A stretch of DNA of 64,000 nucleotides from Streptomyces sp. CGMCC 4.7035 (GCF_031583065.1 NZ_CP134053.1:5869001-5933000); one strand, 5' to 3'; shown: positions 38,275 to 47,184, counted from the first letter of the stretch. Translations and numbers: made by a program. Notes: generated by a model from the sequence alone, not told the origin.

Positions 38275-39003
38275 GTGATAGTGACAAGCGTGATTCCGTC
38301 CGCGTCGTTAGGAACAGACGCCACCTCAGACCGGTTCGGCCCGATCGGTGCCGTGAGGCCGCGCCCCGGTGCGGCCACCGAGCGCCGGTTCCGCTTCGAA
38401 CTGGCCGCGCACCCGAGTTCCGTCGCACGGGCCCGGCAGCTGACGCGCGCCCGCCTGACCGGCTGGGCGGTGTGCGAGGACACCTGCGACACAGCGGCCC
38501 TGGTCGTCTCCGAGCTGGTCACCAACGCGATCGTGCACACCGCCGGGGAGTACGTCGTCTGCGAGCTGCATGACGCGGACGACCTGGTCCGCATAGCCGT
38601 TCGCGACGAGGGATGCGCTCCGGGCGAGCCGCACCCCGCTCCGCAGCGTCCCGAGGAGGAGCACGGGAGGGGACTGCTTCTCGTCGCGGTCCTGTGCCGG
38701 GCCTGGGGAGCGCAGGAAGCGGGAACCGGGCTGCTGGTGTGGGCCGAACTGGCGCGGGACGCCGAGCAGTCGGCGTCCGGGCCCCTCCCGGCGCAGCCGT
38801 CCCGGGACCTGTCGTGTTCCGGCGACAGGTCCCGGGCGACCGAGCACACCGTGGCACGCTCCGACCTCGGCCGGCGTGCGGGAGAGCTGCCGGCGGACAG
38901 CGTGGCACGCTCCGACCTGGGCTGGAGCGCGAAGAAGCCCCCGGCCGACGGCCGGGGTTCCGGGGCGGAGGCGTCCTGGGGAACGGGGACGGAATGGGTG
39001 TGA
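38275..39003 (+). CDS. ATP-binding protein (RsbW/SpoIIAB-like HATPase)
   Basis: A 242-residue protein with an anti-sigma-factor-type HATPase_c_2 domain at residues ~30-165. N-box ELVTNAIVHTAGE, G1 VRDEGCAPGEP and G2 HGRGLLLV are present. The last ~75 residues are low-complexity and contain a 51-bp duplication (VARSDLG... at 38851 and 38902). It could hold a sigma factor or phosphorylate an antagonist, but no STAS or sigma gene is beside it. GTG at 38275; a GTG two codons on (38281) is equally possible. The next gene overlaps its end by 10 bp. Confidence 0.85.
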   Translation: MIVTSVIPSASLGTDATSDRFGPIGAVRPRPGAATERRFRFELAAHPSSVARARQLTRARLTGWAVCEDTCDTAALVVSELVTNAIVHTAGEYVVCELHDADDLVRIAVRDEGCAPGEPHPAPQRPEEEHGRGLLLVAVLCRAWGAQEAGTGLLVWAELARDAEQSASGPLPAQPSRDLSCSGDRSRATEHTVARSDLGRRAGELPADSVARSDLGWSAKKPPADGRGSGAEASWGTGTEWV

Positions 39004-39452
39004 GGGGCCCGCGGGCCACAGGGCCCCGGACCGCGCAGGCCCTGACCCTGGACTCACTGGTCCGCCTCGGACGGGGGTGGCAGAGGTCGGCGGCGGTGTC
39101 CACGCGCCTCCCTCTGCCCGAGGGCATGACCCTCCCGCTCGGCTGCGACGCGGTGGCCGTGCCCGCCCGCTACGGACCGCTGTTGCTGCCCCGGCTGCCA
39201 CGCGTGGGCTGTGTGTACACAGACCGGGCCGACTGGTGGTGGATCGTGCCCTCCGACTCCGATGTCGCGCTGGACTGGCCGGCCCCCGCGCGCTACGCCA
39301 GAGGAGCGCTCGTCCCGGACACGTCCGGCACCCCCGAACTCATCCACCGACCGGACGACAACGTGCCGTACACCCCGCCGATCCCGCTCTATCTGGCGCT
39401 GTGCCGGGTCACGAGCACGACACCGGCGTGGTCGCGCCCGATCAGCGCATGA
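38994..39452 (+). CDS. Conserved protein of the HATPase/DUF397 cluster
   Basis: A 152-residue protein I cannot assign to a named domain. It has LPLGCDAVAVPARYGPLLLP, then GCVYTDRADWWWIVPSDSDV, DWPAPARYARGALVPD, and RPDDNVPYTPPIPLYLALC, features seen in streptomycete hypothetical proteins next to RsbW-like ATPases. The ATG at 38994 overlaps the HATPase end by 10 bp and GGGGAACGGGG precedes it, so co-translation is likely. No signal peptide or membrane segment. Confidence 0.7.
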   Translation: MGVRGPRATGPRTAQALTLDSLVRLGRGWQRSAAVSTRLPLPEGMTLPLGCDAVAVPARYGPLLLPRLPRVGCVYTDRADWWWIVPSDSDVALDWPAPARYARGALVPDTSGTPELIHRPDDNVPYTPPIPLYLALCRVTSTTPAWSRPISA

Positions 39453-40301
39453 CCGTACGCCCGCACGCTTGACGCACGGGCGCCCCATGGTCCCCCGCTC
39501 ACGGCCCCGAACATCAACGCCACAGCGCACCCCGCGCAGCCAGTCCGTGGCGGCTGCGCGGCCGCCCGCGTTCGCACAGCGAGACCGCCGTCACGAAGAC
39601 GCCGGTGCGCCCCCGCCACGCCACCACAAGCGCCCCGTGGACCCTGTCCGAAGCGGGGCGGTCGCGTGGAAACTCCTTTGCGCAGGGGGTGGAGGACCGC
39701 GTTCCTGGGGAGACCACCGTTCGTCCGCGCTCGGGGGAGGTCATGCGTGGCGAGGAAATCCGGTCGATCCGGCACATCCAGCACACCCGGCACACCGGGA
39801 GTATCCGACTCGGAGTCGCTGCTCTTCGGCGGTCCACTGCGCTACGACATGGGCTGGTCGCAGCACTCCGACGCGTTCCTGGAACTGAACTTCCGGGCCA
39901 TGGTCACACGGCTGCCGTCGCTGCTCGCGTCGAGTTTCCGGCTCGCCTGGCAGGCGGACCGGCGCGCGGCCCGTGTCGTCCTGGGCGCCGAGGTGGGCCG
40001 GGGCGTGGCGCAGGCGGTGAGTCTGCTGGCGGTCAACTCCGTGCCGGCACGGCTGATGACGGGCGGCCCGGTCGAGGACCGGCTGCGCGGCGCGGTCCCG
40101 GCACTGGTCTCGGTCGCCGCCGTGATGCTGCTGGCCGCGCTGCTGCGGGCCGCTTCGACGTACGCCACCGGGCGGCTGGAGCCGCAATAGGGGCGCGACG
40201 GAGCCGCTCCGGTGGAGCCGGTGCTTGCACCGGGGGATGGCGACCGAGCTGTACCTGGAGCGGGCGGTCCGGCAGGCAGTGGCAGCGGCTCGGCATCGCG
40301 C

Positions 40302-42458
40302 GAAGGCGCGCAGGAACTATGTGGTCAGCCGAGTGCACGGAGCGTCTTTGGGTCGTGAATGCCGATCGAGGCGAAGAGGGCCTCTGCGGTGTACAGGCGC
40401 TTGGACGCGGGGGTGACCACGGGGACATACCCGTCCTCCTTCAGCAGTGGGCGGACTTCGAGGAGTGTGTTTCCGATCGTCCGTGGGCTCACGCCGAAGA
40501 GTTCCGCAAGGAGTTTTCGGCTTGCGATGCGGCGGACTGCCAGGATCGCCACGAGGATCCTGTCGGAATTCATGATCTTCTGCTGGAAGACCTGGAGGTT
40601 CGGTCGGCGGTTTTCATCACCGCGGCGCTGGTATCGCAGCTTTTCGAGCTGCGCCGCATGCCGAATGGTCAGCCTCTCGACCATCTGCTGCAGATCCTCG
40701 CGGCTCATTCCGGTCAGGGACGGGTCCGACAGCAGCTCGGCGGGGCTTGGGGGTGGGGTCTCCCCGGTCGCAAGGTACTTCAGAAGCGGCTCCGCGCTCA
40801 TGAAACGCAGAGGGGTCGGCATGATGGCGACCTTGCGCTCGTGCAAGAGCCGGGCAGTTTCGGCCACTGCGTTCGCGATCCCGGATTCGCCAACATTCAG
40901 CAGCTCGGCAAGGACGTACTGCGGGCACACCTGGCGCAGGTAGAGGACCGTCAGGAGCACACGTGCGGAGTCGCTGATGAAGACCTTGCCGCCGGAGCCT
41001 TTCGCTCTGATTCGCGCACCGCCACGTCGTTCGAAAGCGCGCCGCTCGGCCTGGGCAAGCTGATCCGGGCACAGGCGTGCCGTCATCTTGGCCAGCTCCT
41101 GTCGGCTCATTCCGGTGAGCGACGGGTCCGCGAGCAAGTCAAGGATTTCGTCCATCGCGGGGGCCGACTGTGTCGCAGCGGGCCGGACTTCGGGAAGGAC
41201 GGTGTAGTTCCACGAGCCGTGGCATTCGTGAGCCTCGATCGGCAAAGCCGCGTACTCATCCTTTGGGATGGTAAGCCCGGTCGGGTAGTCGCGAGTGTCC
41301 AGTTCGGCTTCTACGCGGAGTCCGGTTCGTGTCCGCGTGGCGGCAATGGTCTTGACGACCACCTCGTGGCTGGTCAGCGGCCTCCCGCGCCAGTTCATCG
41401 TGATGTGGGAGAAGAGCCGATGCTCTACCTTGTTCCACTTCGATGCGCCGGGAGGAAAGTGGCACACCGTGATAGCCAGGCCCGTCTCAGCCGCAAATGC
41501 GGCGAGCTCGTACTTCCACAGTCTGTACCGGTAGTTGTTGCTCCCGCCCGCGTCCGCGGTAATCAGCAGACGCGTAGCACTCGGGTAGTCGGCGCGGCCC
41601 CGACTTCCCCACCACCGCCGAATGGAGGCGACCGCGAAGGCGGAGGTGTCATGGTCTACGCCGATATTTACCCAGCCGGAATCGGCCGTGATGTCGTAGA
41701 TGCCATACGGGATCGCCCGGGGTTGATCAGGACCGAAGAACAGAGAGTGGTCCTCAACCTTCACCGGGTCGTCCTTCGGCCTCCAGGCTCGCCCGGGGTT
41801 CGGCAGCTGGCCGATCATCTCCTTCTTTTTCGTGTCCACGCTGACGACCGGCTCGCCGGCCGCTTGGTGTTCCTTGACCTGGGCGTTGATGTAGTGGAAT
41901 TGAGCATCGCGGTCCGGATGCTGTTCACCACTCAGGGATTTGACGTTCGCCTGGAGGCTGAAGCCGTTCTCGCGCAGCAGCTTTCCCACGGTGCGGGCCG
42001 ATACAGCGTGGCCTTGCCGACCCAGTTCTTCGGCGAGATTTCGGGTGGACTTGATTGTCCATCGCAGCGGGGACATCGGGTCTCCGCGTTCGTCCGGCTC
42101 GACCAGAGTCATCAGCGCGGGCAGCAAGCCGGGATTCCTTTCTGTGACCCGCTTACGGCCTCCACCTGGTCGGCGGATGCGTCCCGCTGGCGCCGACTCC
42201 AGTCGCCCCTCAAGTTCGGCGATGCCTTTGTGAACAGTTGTTGCGCTGACACCGGCAGCCGTTGCCACAGCTCGTGCCCCTCCGTGCCCGAGCGATCTGG
42301 CTTCCGTTGCGAGTAGGAGACGTCTCTGCCTCTCATCGAGTTCAGGGAGCAAGGCCCGGAATTTCGAGGCGAGTTGAGGTATGAGCGCTTTGGGTACGGC
42401 CACAAACGATCAACGACGTCAAGGCAGCGAAGGCTACACATTGTTCCTGCGCGCCTTC
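40302..42458. mobile_element. ISAzo13-like insertion sequence, 2157 bp
   Basis: Bounded by terminal inverted repeats starting GAAGGCGCGCAGGAAC (16 bp identical), then one mismatch and ATGTG: left 40302-40323, right 42437-42458. Flanks are CGC at 40299-40301 and 42459-42461 (CGCGC on a longer reading). Treating CGC as the duplicated target restores the ABC reading frame across the site (GIA-R-AAYRR). The element carries one transposase gene on the minus strand. Confidence 0.85.
40325..42403 (-). CDS. ISAzo13-family DDE transposase with duplicated C-terminal HTH module
   Basis: A 692-residue transposase. Residues ~25-150 hold helix-turn-helix segments (AVATAAGVSATTVHKGIAEL, VSARTVGKLLRENGFSL). 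The DDE core has Asp190 (VVSVDTKKKEMIG), Asp284 (ITADAGGSNNYRY) and Glu327 (KWNKVEHRLF), as in Rhodopirellula-type transposases. The core ends near residue 405, typical full length for the family. A further ~280 residues contain two copies of one module, each starting DPSLTGMSR and containing a helix-turn-helix-like stretch (LAELLNVGESGIANAVAET; LAELFGVSPRTIGNTLLEV). GTG start at 42403; intact, so it may be active. Confidence 0.8.
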   Translation of the reverse strand: MAVPKALIPQLASKFRALLPELDERQRRLLLATEARSLGHGGARAVATAAGVSATTVHKGIAELEGRLESAPAGRIRRPGGGRKRVTERNPGLLPALMTLVEPDERGDPMSPLRWTIKSTRNLAEELGRQGHAVSARTVGKLLRENGFSLQANVKSLSGEQHPDRDAQFHYINAQVKEHQAAGEPVVSVDTKKKEMIGQLPNPGRAWRPKDDPVKVEDHSLFFGPDQPRAIPYGIYDITADSGWVNIGVDHDTSAFAVASIRRWWGSRGRADYPSATRLLITADAGGSNNYRYRLWKYELAAFAAETGLAITVCHFPPGASKWNKVEHRLFSHITMNWRGRPLTSHEVVVKTIAATRTRTGLRVEAELDTRDYPTGLTIPKDEYAALPIEAHECHGSWNYTVLPEVRPAATQSAPAMDEILDLLADPSLTGMSRQELAKMTARLCPDQLAQAERRAFERRGGARIRAKGSGGKVFISDSARVLLTVLYLRQVCPQYVLAELLNVGESGIANAVAETARLLHERKVAIMPTPLRFMSAEPLLKYLATGETPPPSPAELLSDPSLTGMSREDLQQMVERLTIRHAAQLEKLRYQRRGDENRRPNLQVFQQKIMNSDRILVAILAVRRIASRKLLAELFGVSPRTIGNTLLEVRPLLKEDGYVPVVTPASKRLYTAEALFASIGIHDPKTLRALG

Positions 42459-42785
42459 CGCGCGCCGCCTACCGGCGCGGACAGATCCTGATCGTGGACG
42501 AACCGACGGCGGCGCTCGACGCCCGGGCCGAGCTGGAGGTCTTCGAGAAGATCCGCGCGCTGGCGGGCTCCGGCCAGACGGTCATCCTGATCACACACAG
42601 GCTGGCGTCGGTGCGCCACGCCGATCTGGTGCACGTACTGGACCATGGGCGGCTCGTGGAGTGCGGCGCTCCGGACGAACTCCTCGCCGCGGGCGGCGTC
42701 TACGCCGAGCTGTACGCGCTGCAGGCCGAGCAGTTCACGGCGCGGGTCACCACCCGCGAGGCGGGCTGAACATCGACGCGGTCGC

Positions 42786-42959
42786 CTACTCGGCGGCGTC
42801 CGCCCCGCGCACGATCACCAGGAACGCGTCCGTCGCGAGGTCCATGACGACCTCGGCAGGCTGCCCCTCCAGGCGGCGCGCCTGCGCGAACTCCTCCGCC
42901 GGCCACGAGCCGCGCGGCCCGCCCGCGGGAAAGCGCTCCAGCACCGTTCGCCCGTTCAC
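42786..42959 (-). CDS. Small conserved protein (57 aa)
   Basis: A short frame reading MNGRTVLERFPAGGPRGSWP, EEFAQARRLEGQPAEVVMDL and ATDAFLVIVRGADAAE. It has a well-placed GGAGG before the GTG at 42959, strong third-position GC and amphipathic composition, so I take it as real. It looks like a small cytoplasmic protein of alpha/beta type. Nothing in it is recognisable by motif. It faces the ABC pseudogene, with stops 17 nt apart. Confidence 0.55.
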   Translation of the reverse strand: MNGRTVLERFPAGGPRGSWPAEEFAQARRLEGQPAEVVMDLATDAFLVIVRGADAAE

Positions 42960-43155
42960 CCTGCACCTCCTTGCGTCGCCGTGTCACGGCGAGCCGATCC
43001 TGATCGGCTCATAGAGTTAAACGCCTTCCCCCGGGTGAACGGCTCGCGAAGTGACGGTACTGAGACATAGTCGACACTCGGTCACCGCCGACGCGTGAGG
43101 AAGCTCTCAGGGCGGCCGGGTTTGTCCCGTGCACCGGCGGCTCAGGGGGAGGCGA

Positions 43156-43826
43156 TCAGGTGTCGTACTCCTGGATCCGTGTGCCGTGACTGCGGTCGAC
43201 GAGCGCGGGCAGCCGCTCCCCCAGTTCCCGTACGGCCCGGGGCAGATCGATGGTCAGCAGCTCGCGGTCGCGCATCAGGACGCGACCGTCCACGACGGTG
43301 GTGCGGACGTCCGACGCGCGGGCGCTGTGCACAAGGGTGGCGGCGAGGTCGTGGACGGGCTGGGTGTGCGGTCCGGTGAGGTCGACCAGGACGATGTCCG
43401 CGCGGCGTCCCGGCGCGATGCTGCCGATGCGGTCGCCGAGGCCCAGGGCGCGGGCACTCTGCAGCGTCGCGTGATGCAGGGCCTGCCTGGAGGTCAGCCA
43501 GCGGGGATCGCCCTCGGCCGACTTCGTTGAACCACTCCGCCACGGGAAGGTCCTCGGCGATGCCGCGCAGCGCGACCATCGGGGAGTGCGTGTGACAGTT
43601 GATCAGGCCGGGCACGCCACCTGGCCGCGCGCGTCGATGTGCTCGGCGGCGGCCCGGCCCCCGACGTCCGCGGCCGGCGTCACCGACTCCACGACCCCGT
43701 CCGTACGACGATCGCCGCGTCCTCCACGAAACCGACCCGCTCATGATCGTCGTGCACGAGGACGATGCATCCGGTGATGATGAGGTCAGCGGGAGCAGTC
43801 GGCCGATCGGCCGGAGTCGACGTCAT
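43156..43826 (-). pseudogene. Amidohydrolase (MtaD/TrzN-type) remnant
   Basis: Minus-strand pieces of a metal-dependent deaminase. Frame 1 from ATG 43826: MTSTPADRPTAPADLIITGC then VLVHDDHERVGFVEDAAIVV. After a frameshift: VESVTPAADVGGRAAAEHID. After another: CPGLINCHTHSPMVALRGIA (the metal-binding HxH) to WFNEV. A further shift and a large internal loss bring the C-terminal domain: GDPRWLTSRQALHHATLQSA, GSIAPGRRADIVLVDL and DRSHGTRIQEYDT. Several catalytic His/Asp residues between are deleted. Intact relatives are about 450 residues. Confidence 0.85.
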
Positions 43827-43962
43827 CCCGTCACCGTACGACGCGGTCGTCCCCCTGGGCGACGTGGACCGCGCATCCCGTCACCGCCCTGTCCCCGCGC
43901 CGGATCCGCGCGCACGCTTGCCTCACCACAGCCCGCCATCCGGCTTCTGGAAGGAGCCCGGC

Positions 43963-44916
43963 ATGCTCCTCGGCACCTGGAACCTGGAGAACCTGTACCG
44001 GCCCGGCGGCCCGTTCGGCCCCAAGGACAAGGCCGCGTACGAGACCAAGCTCGCCGCTCTGGCCGCCGTGATCACGGAACTCGACCCGACGCTGCTCGGC
44101 GTCCAGGAGGTCGGGGACCCGGAGGCGCTCGCGGACCTCGCCGACATGCTGGACGGCGAGTGGCACATCGCGCTCTCCCAGCACCCGGACGACCGCGGAA
44201 TCCGGGTCGGCTTCCTCAGCCGTACGCAGCCGCGGGTGCTCACCGACACGAACGCGTTCCCGCAGCGGCTGCGGCCCGTGCAGGGCGACGACGACGGCAC
44301 GCCCGTGGGGCACGCGGGCCGCGGCTTCCTGGCGGTGGAGATCGCCACGGAGGCGCTGACGCTGAAGGTCGCGGTCGCCCATCTGAAGTCGAAGCTGCTG
44401 TCGTACCCGGGCGGCCGGTTCCAGCCGCGCGACGAGGGCGAACGGGCCCGCTACGGCGCCTACGCCCTGTACCGGCGGGCCGCCGAGGCGACGGCGCTGC
44501 GCGCGATGGCCGACCAACTGCTGGCGGGTGAGGGCAAGACACGCGACGTGGCGGTGCTCGGTGACATGAACGACGAGGTGCAGGCGGCGACCACCCAGAT
44601 CCTGCTGGGCCCACCCGGCTCCGAGATCGGCACGCGGGGCTACGAGCACCCGGACCGGGGCGACGCGGTGCGCCTGTGGGACGTGGCTCCGCTCATCCCC
44701 GCCGACCAGCGGTACTCGCGCGTCACCGCGGGGCGGCACGAGTTGATCGACCACATACTGGTGAGCCATCAACTGGTCCGCCGCCTCACGGCGGCGGGCA
44801 CTGGCCTCCCGGGCGACAACGCCCTCCGGCTGCCGTCCGTCGGCGCCGACCCGGCGGAACGGCGCGGGGAACCGGGATCGGACCACGCGCCGGTGTGGGT
44901 GCGGGTGGGGTCCTAG
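43963..44916 (+). CDS. Endonuclease/exonuclease/phosphatase family protein
   Basis: A 317-residue EEP-fold enzyme. Motifs: LGTWNLENLYRPGGPFG (metal Asn/Glu), LGVQEVGDPEALADLADML, VAVAHLKSKLL, VLGDMNDEVQAATTQ and the terminal SDHAPVWVRV with catalytic Asp-His. Such enzymes act on nucleic acids, phosphoinositides or other phosphodiesters; the substrate is unresolved. No signal peptide, so probably intracellular. The ATG at 43963 follows AAGGAG. It is divergent from the amidohydrolase pseudogene. Confidence 0.85.
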   Translation: MLLGTWNLENLYRPGGPFGPKDKAAYETKLAALAAVITELDPTLLGVQEVGDPEALADLADMLDGEWHIALSQHPDDRGIRVGFLSRTQPRVLTDTNAFPQRLRPVQGDDDGTPVGHAGRGFLAVEIATEALTLKVAVAHLKSKLLSYPGGRFQPRDEGERARYGAYALYRRAAEATALRAMADQLLAGEGKTRDVAVLGDMNDEVQAATTQILLGPPGSEIGTRGYEHPDRGDAVRLWDVAPLIPADQRYSRVTAGRHELIDHILVSHQLVRRLTAAGTGLPGDNALRLPSVGADPAERRGEPGSDHAPVWVRVGS

Positions 44917-44921
44917 GCGCT

Positions 44922-45054
44922 GGTGAGCTCGTAGGCACGGTGAGCTCGTAGGCACGGTGAGGCCGTAGGCACGGTGAGGCCGTAGCCGCTGGGGGGCGTA
45001 GGCGCTGGGGGGCGTAGGCGCTGGGGGGCGTAGGCGCTGGGGGGCGTAGGCGCG
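44922..45054. repeat. Composite tandem array of 17- and 16-bp units
   Basis: Four 17-bp units of the GGTGAGCTCGTAGGCAC type (44922-44990, the last drifting) run straight into four 16-bp units of GGGGGGCGTAGGCGCT (from 44991). All share the core CGTAGGC. The array fills the gap between two convergent stops. Confidence 0.9.
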
Positions 45055-45064
45055 GGTCGCGTCG

Positions 45065-46930
45065 TCAGACCGCCAGCGGCAGTCTGGGCGCTTCCTTCGC
45101 GGTGAGTCCCGCGCGCGCACGTCGCTCGGTGAGTTCGTCGAGGAGTTCGGCGAGCCGTCGGCGGTGGCCGGGCGTGAGCCGTCCGGTGTCGTCGAGGTGC
45201 ACGGCGCACGCGGTCGTCGTGTCGACGAGCCGTTCGACGACGGCGGCCACCTCGTCGGTGCCCTCCGCGTGCCGGGCGAGGGCGGGGAGTTCGGCGGCGG
45301 CGAGGTCGATCGCGGCGCGCGCCTCGGCGAGCGCGCGGTAGGCCTCGCGGCGCAGCGCCCAGCGCCCGGCCCGGTCGTCCTCGTCGGTCAGTACGTGCGC
45401 GAGGTACGCGTGCGCCGCATCCACCGCCCTCACCAGCCGCGCCCGTACGGTGCCGCCGCGCTGACCCGGCATCGGAAGATGCCCGACGAGCAGCACGATC
45501 CCACAGGCCAGCAGCGTCTCTCCGATCCGGCTCCAGGAGGCCTGGGGCTCCCCACCGACCATCACCAGGGCGAGGACGAGGACGGTGACGACGGCGGTCT
45601 GCGCGGCGAAGTGACGCGTGGCGGCGGGGATGAGCGCCCCGCACAGGGCGACGATCGCGACGAGCCCGGCGGGCCGGGGCACCACGGCGGCGAGCCCGGC
45701 GAAGATCACGGCACCCAGTACCGTGCCGGCCGCCCGGCACAGCACACGCGAGACGAGCGGCCCGAGGTCGGGCTTGATCAGGAAGACGGCGGTGGCGGGC
45801 AGCCAGTACCAGTGCGTGTGCTGCCCGTACCAGTGGGCGTGGTGCAGGGCCTGTGCGACGGCCGCGGCGACCCCGAAGCCGAGGGCGACGCGAAGTCCGT
45901 ACTCGCGGCCGCCGGAGCCGAAGGCGGTGCGCAGCACGGATGTGGCGGTACGGCGTCGGGCGTGCAGGCGGCGTGCGTCGCCGCCGCGGTCGAAGGCGTC
46001 GGCGGCGTGCAGGAGCGCGTCGTCGAGGGCGCGCAACGCGGGGGCGCTCCGGGCGGGCGCGGGCAGCGGCCCGGTATGCGTGCTGCCGCGTACGGCGGCG
46101 GCGAGCCGGCGCGGCCCCTCGGCGGCCCGGGCGGGCACGGCGTCCCCGGCCCAGGCGAGCGCGGTGGCGGCCTCGGCGAGGGGCAGTGCGGCGGCGTACT
46201 GCGCGTGCAGGTGCCGCTCGGCGGCGGAGGACGCGTACCGGCGCAGCCGGGGCCCGGCGAGCGCGTCCTGGGCGTGGTCCAGGGCGGCGGTGAGGGCGGC
46301 CCGGCGGGCCGTGGCCTGCGAGGTTCCGGTGGCGTCGAGAAGCTCGGCGACGGCCTCGTACACGGCCGCCACGGCGTCGCGTTCCCCGTCGAAGCGGTAG
46401 TCGCCGACGCTCGCGCCACGCGTCGGCAGCACGAGCCGCAGCGCGAGCAGCCAGCCTGCGCCGGCGAGGTAGAGGAGGGCGCGCTGCCACCCGGTTTCGG
46501 GCAGAGGCATTCCGGCCCCGATGGCGCAGGCGACGAGCAGTTGCGTACCGGCCCCGGAGGCCACGGGCCCGACGGCGCTGACGGCACCGGCGACGAGCCC
46601 GACGCCGGTGAGGAGGAGGGTGAGCGGCACGGCTCCGATGTGCTGCCCGGCGTACGTCCCGACGAGCAGCCCGCCGGCCCCCGCGAGGGCGGGCACCCCG
46701 AGCCGCTTGACGGAGGCGCGCCGACTGCCGGGCCGGTCGTTGATCCCGGCGAGCATGGCCGCGATGGCGGCGACGACACCGGCGGACGTGCGTCCGGCGA
46801 GGACGGCCGTAAGGAGCAAGGGCCCGGCGGCCAGGGCACCCCGGACGACGGCGCTCCAGGGCACGGGGCCGCGCTGGGCGCGCAGGGCGTGGGCGAGCCA
46901 GGGTGGCAGGGTGAACGCGGGACGCGACAC
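45065..46930 (-). CDS. FUSC-family membrane protein
   Basis: A 621-residue membrane protein with two halves. Each half has hydrophobic helices; the second carries a fusaric-acid-resistance/aromatic-acid-exporter domain (YGLRVALGFGVAAAVAQALH, YWLPATAVFLIKPDLGPLVS). A long helical cytoplasmic region ends the protein. Family members export aromatic acids or other small amphipathic acids; the substrate is unknown. The GTG at 46930 (VSRPAFTLPPWL) is preferred since AGGAG lies 4 nt upstream; a frame upstream to 47053 is possible. Confidence 0.82.
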   Translation of the reverse strand: MSRPAFTLPPWLAHALRAQRGPVPWSAVVRGALAAGPLLLTAVLAGRTSAGVVAAIAAMLAGINDRPGSRRASVKRLGVPALAGAGGLLVGTYAGQHIGAVPLTLLLTGVGLVAGAVSAVGPVASGAGTQLLVACAIGAGMPLPETGWQRALLYLAGAGWLLALRLVLPTRGASVGDYRFDGERDAVAAVYEAVAELLDATGTSQATARRAALTAALDHAQDALAGPRLRRYASSAAERHLHAQYAAALPLAEAATALAWAGDAVPARAAEGPRRLAAAVRGSTHTGPLPAPARSAPALRALDDALLHAADAFDRGGDARRLHARRRTATSVLRTAFGSGGREYGLRVALGFGVAAAVAQALHHAHWYGQHTHWYWLPATAVFLIKPDLGPLVSRVLCRAAGTVLGAVIFAGLAAVVPRPAGLVAIVALCGALIPAATRHFAAQTAVVTVLVLALVMVGGEPQASWSRIGETLLACGIVLLVGHLPMPGQRGGTVRARLVRAVDAAHAYLAHVLTDEDDRAGRWALRREAYRALAEARAAIDLAAAELPALARHAEGTDEVAAVVERLVDTTTACAVHLDDTGRLTPGHRRRLAELLDELTERRARAGLTAKEAPRLPLAV

Positions 46931-47100
46931 GGGGCTCCTGTCCGGGCGAGGGCGGGGTGTGCCTTCGGGCGACGGTGGCCGGGGCTCGGATGCGCGGCTG
47001 TGGGCCGTGGTGTCCACGGTAGATCGCGTCTTGGGAGTGGATGGGACGTGCACGTTTCCAGGGTGTGAAAGGACGGGCGAATGCCGCGTTCTTTATGAAC

Positions 47101-47184
47101 GCAATCGCGAGCGCTACAAACGAGATCGCGAGCGCTACGAACGAGATCGCGAGCGGTATGAACGAGATCGCGAGCGGTCCCGGA
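47101..47184. repeat. Four tandem 21-bp units
   Basis: Units of the form GAGATCGCGAGCGCTACGAAC, with two to four differences each, at 47101, 47122, 47143 and 47164, between the FUSC gene and the Y RNA-like pair. The units contain the near-palindrome TCGCGA. Function unknown. Confidence 0.85.

Larger units (their letters stand above)
39747..42769 (+). pseudogene. ABC transporter (fused permease-ATPase), deleted and IS-split
   Basis: A multidrug/lipid-type ABC exporter gene in pieces. 39747-40190 encodes the N-terminus and first helices (LLFGGPLRYDMGWSQHSDAF ... STYATGRLEPQ) and then a stop created by about 50 bp of extra sequence. A scrap of the next TMD (ATELYLERAV, from 40240) is fused directly to the NBD signature SGRQWQRLGIA, so most of the TMD and the Walker A are gone. 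The IS enters exactly inside this signature. After it, RAAYRRGQILIVDEPTAALD (Walker B) runs to a normal stop at 42769. GTG at 39747 follows GGGGGAGG. The protein cannot function. Confidence 0.9.

Noticed and set aside
39453..39746. A gene in the 294-bp gap before the ABC pseudogene
   Set aside because: Frames here have no start with a ribosome site and no conserved features.
44922..45054. A CRISPR array
   Set aside because: The units are 16-17 bp and directly abutting, with no unique spacers and no cas genes in the window.
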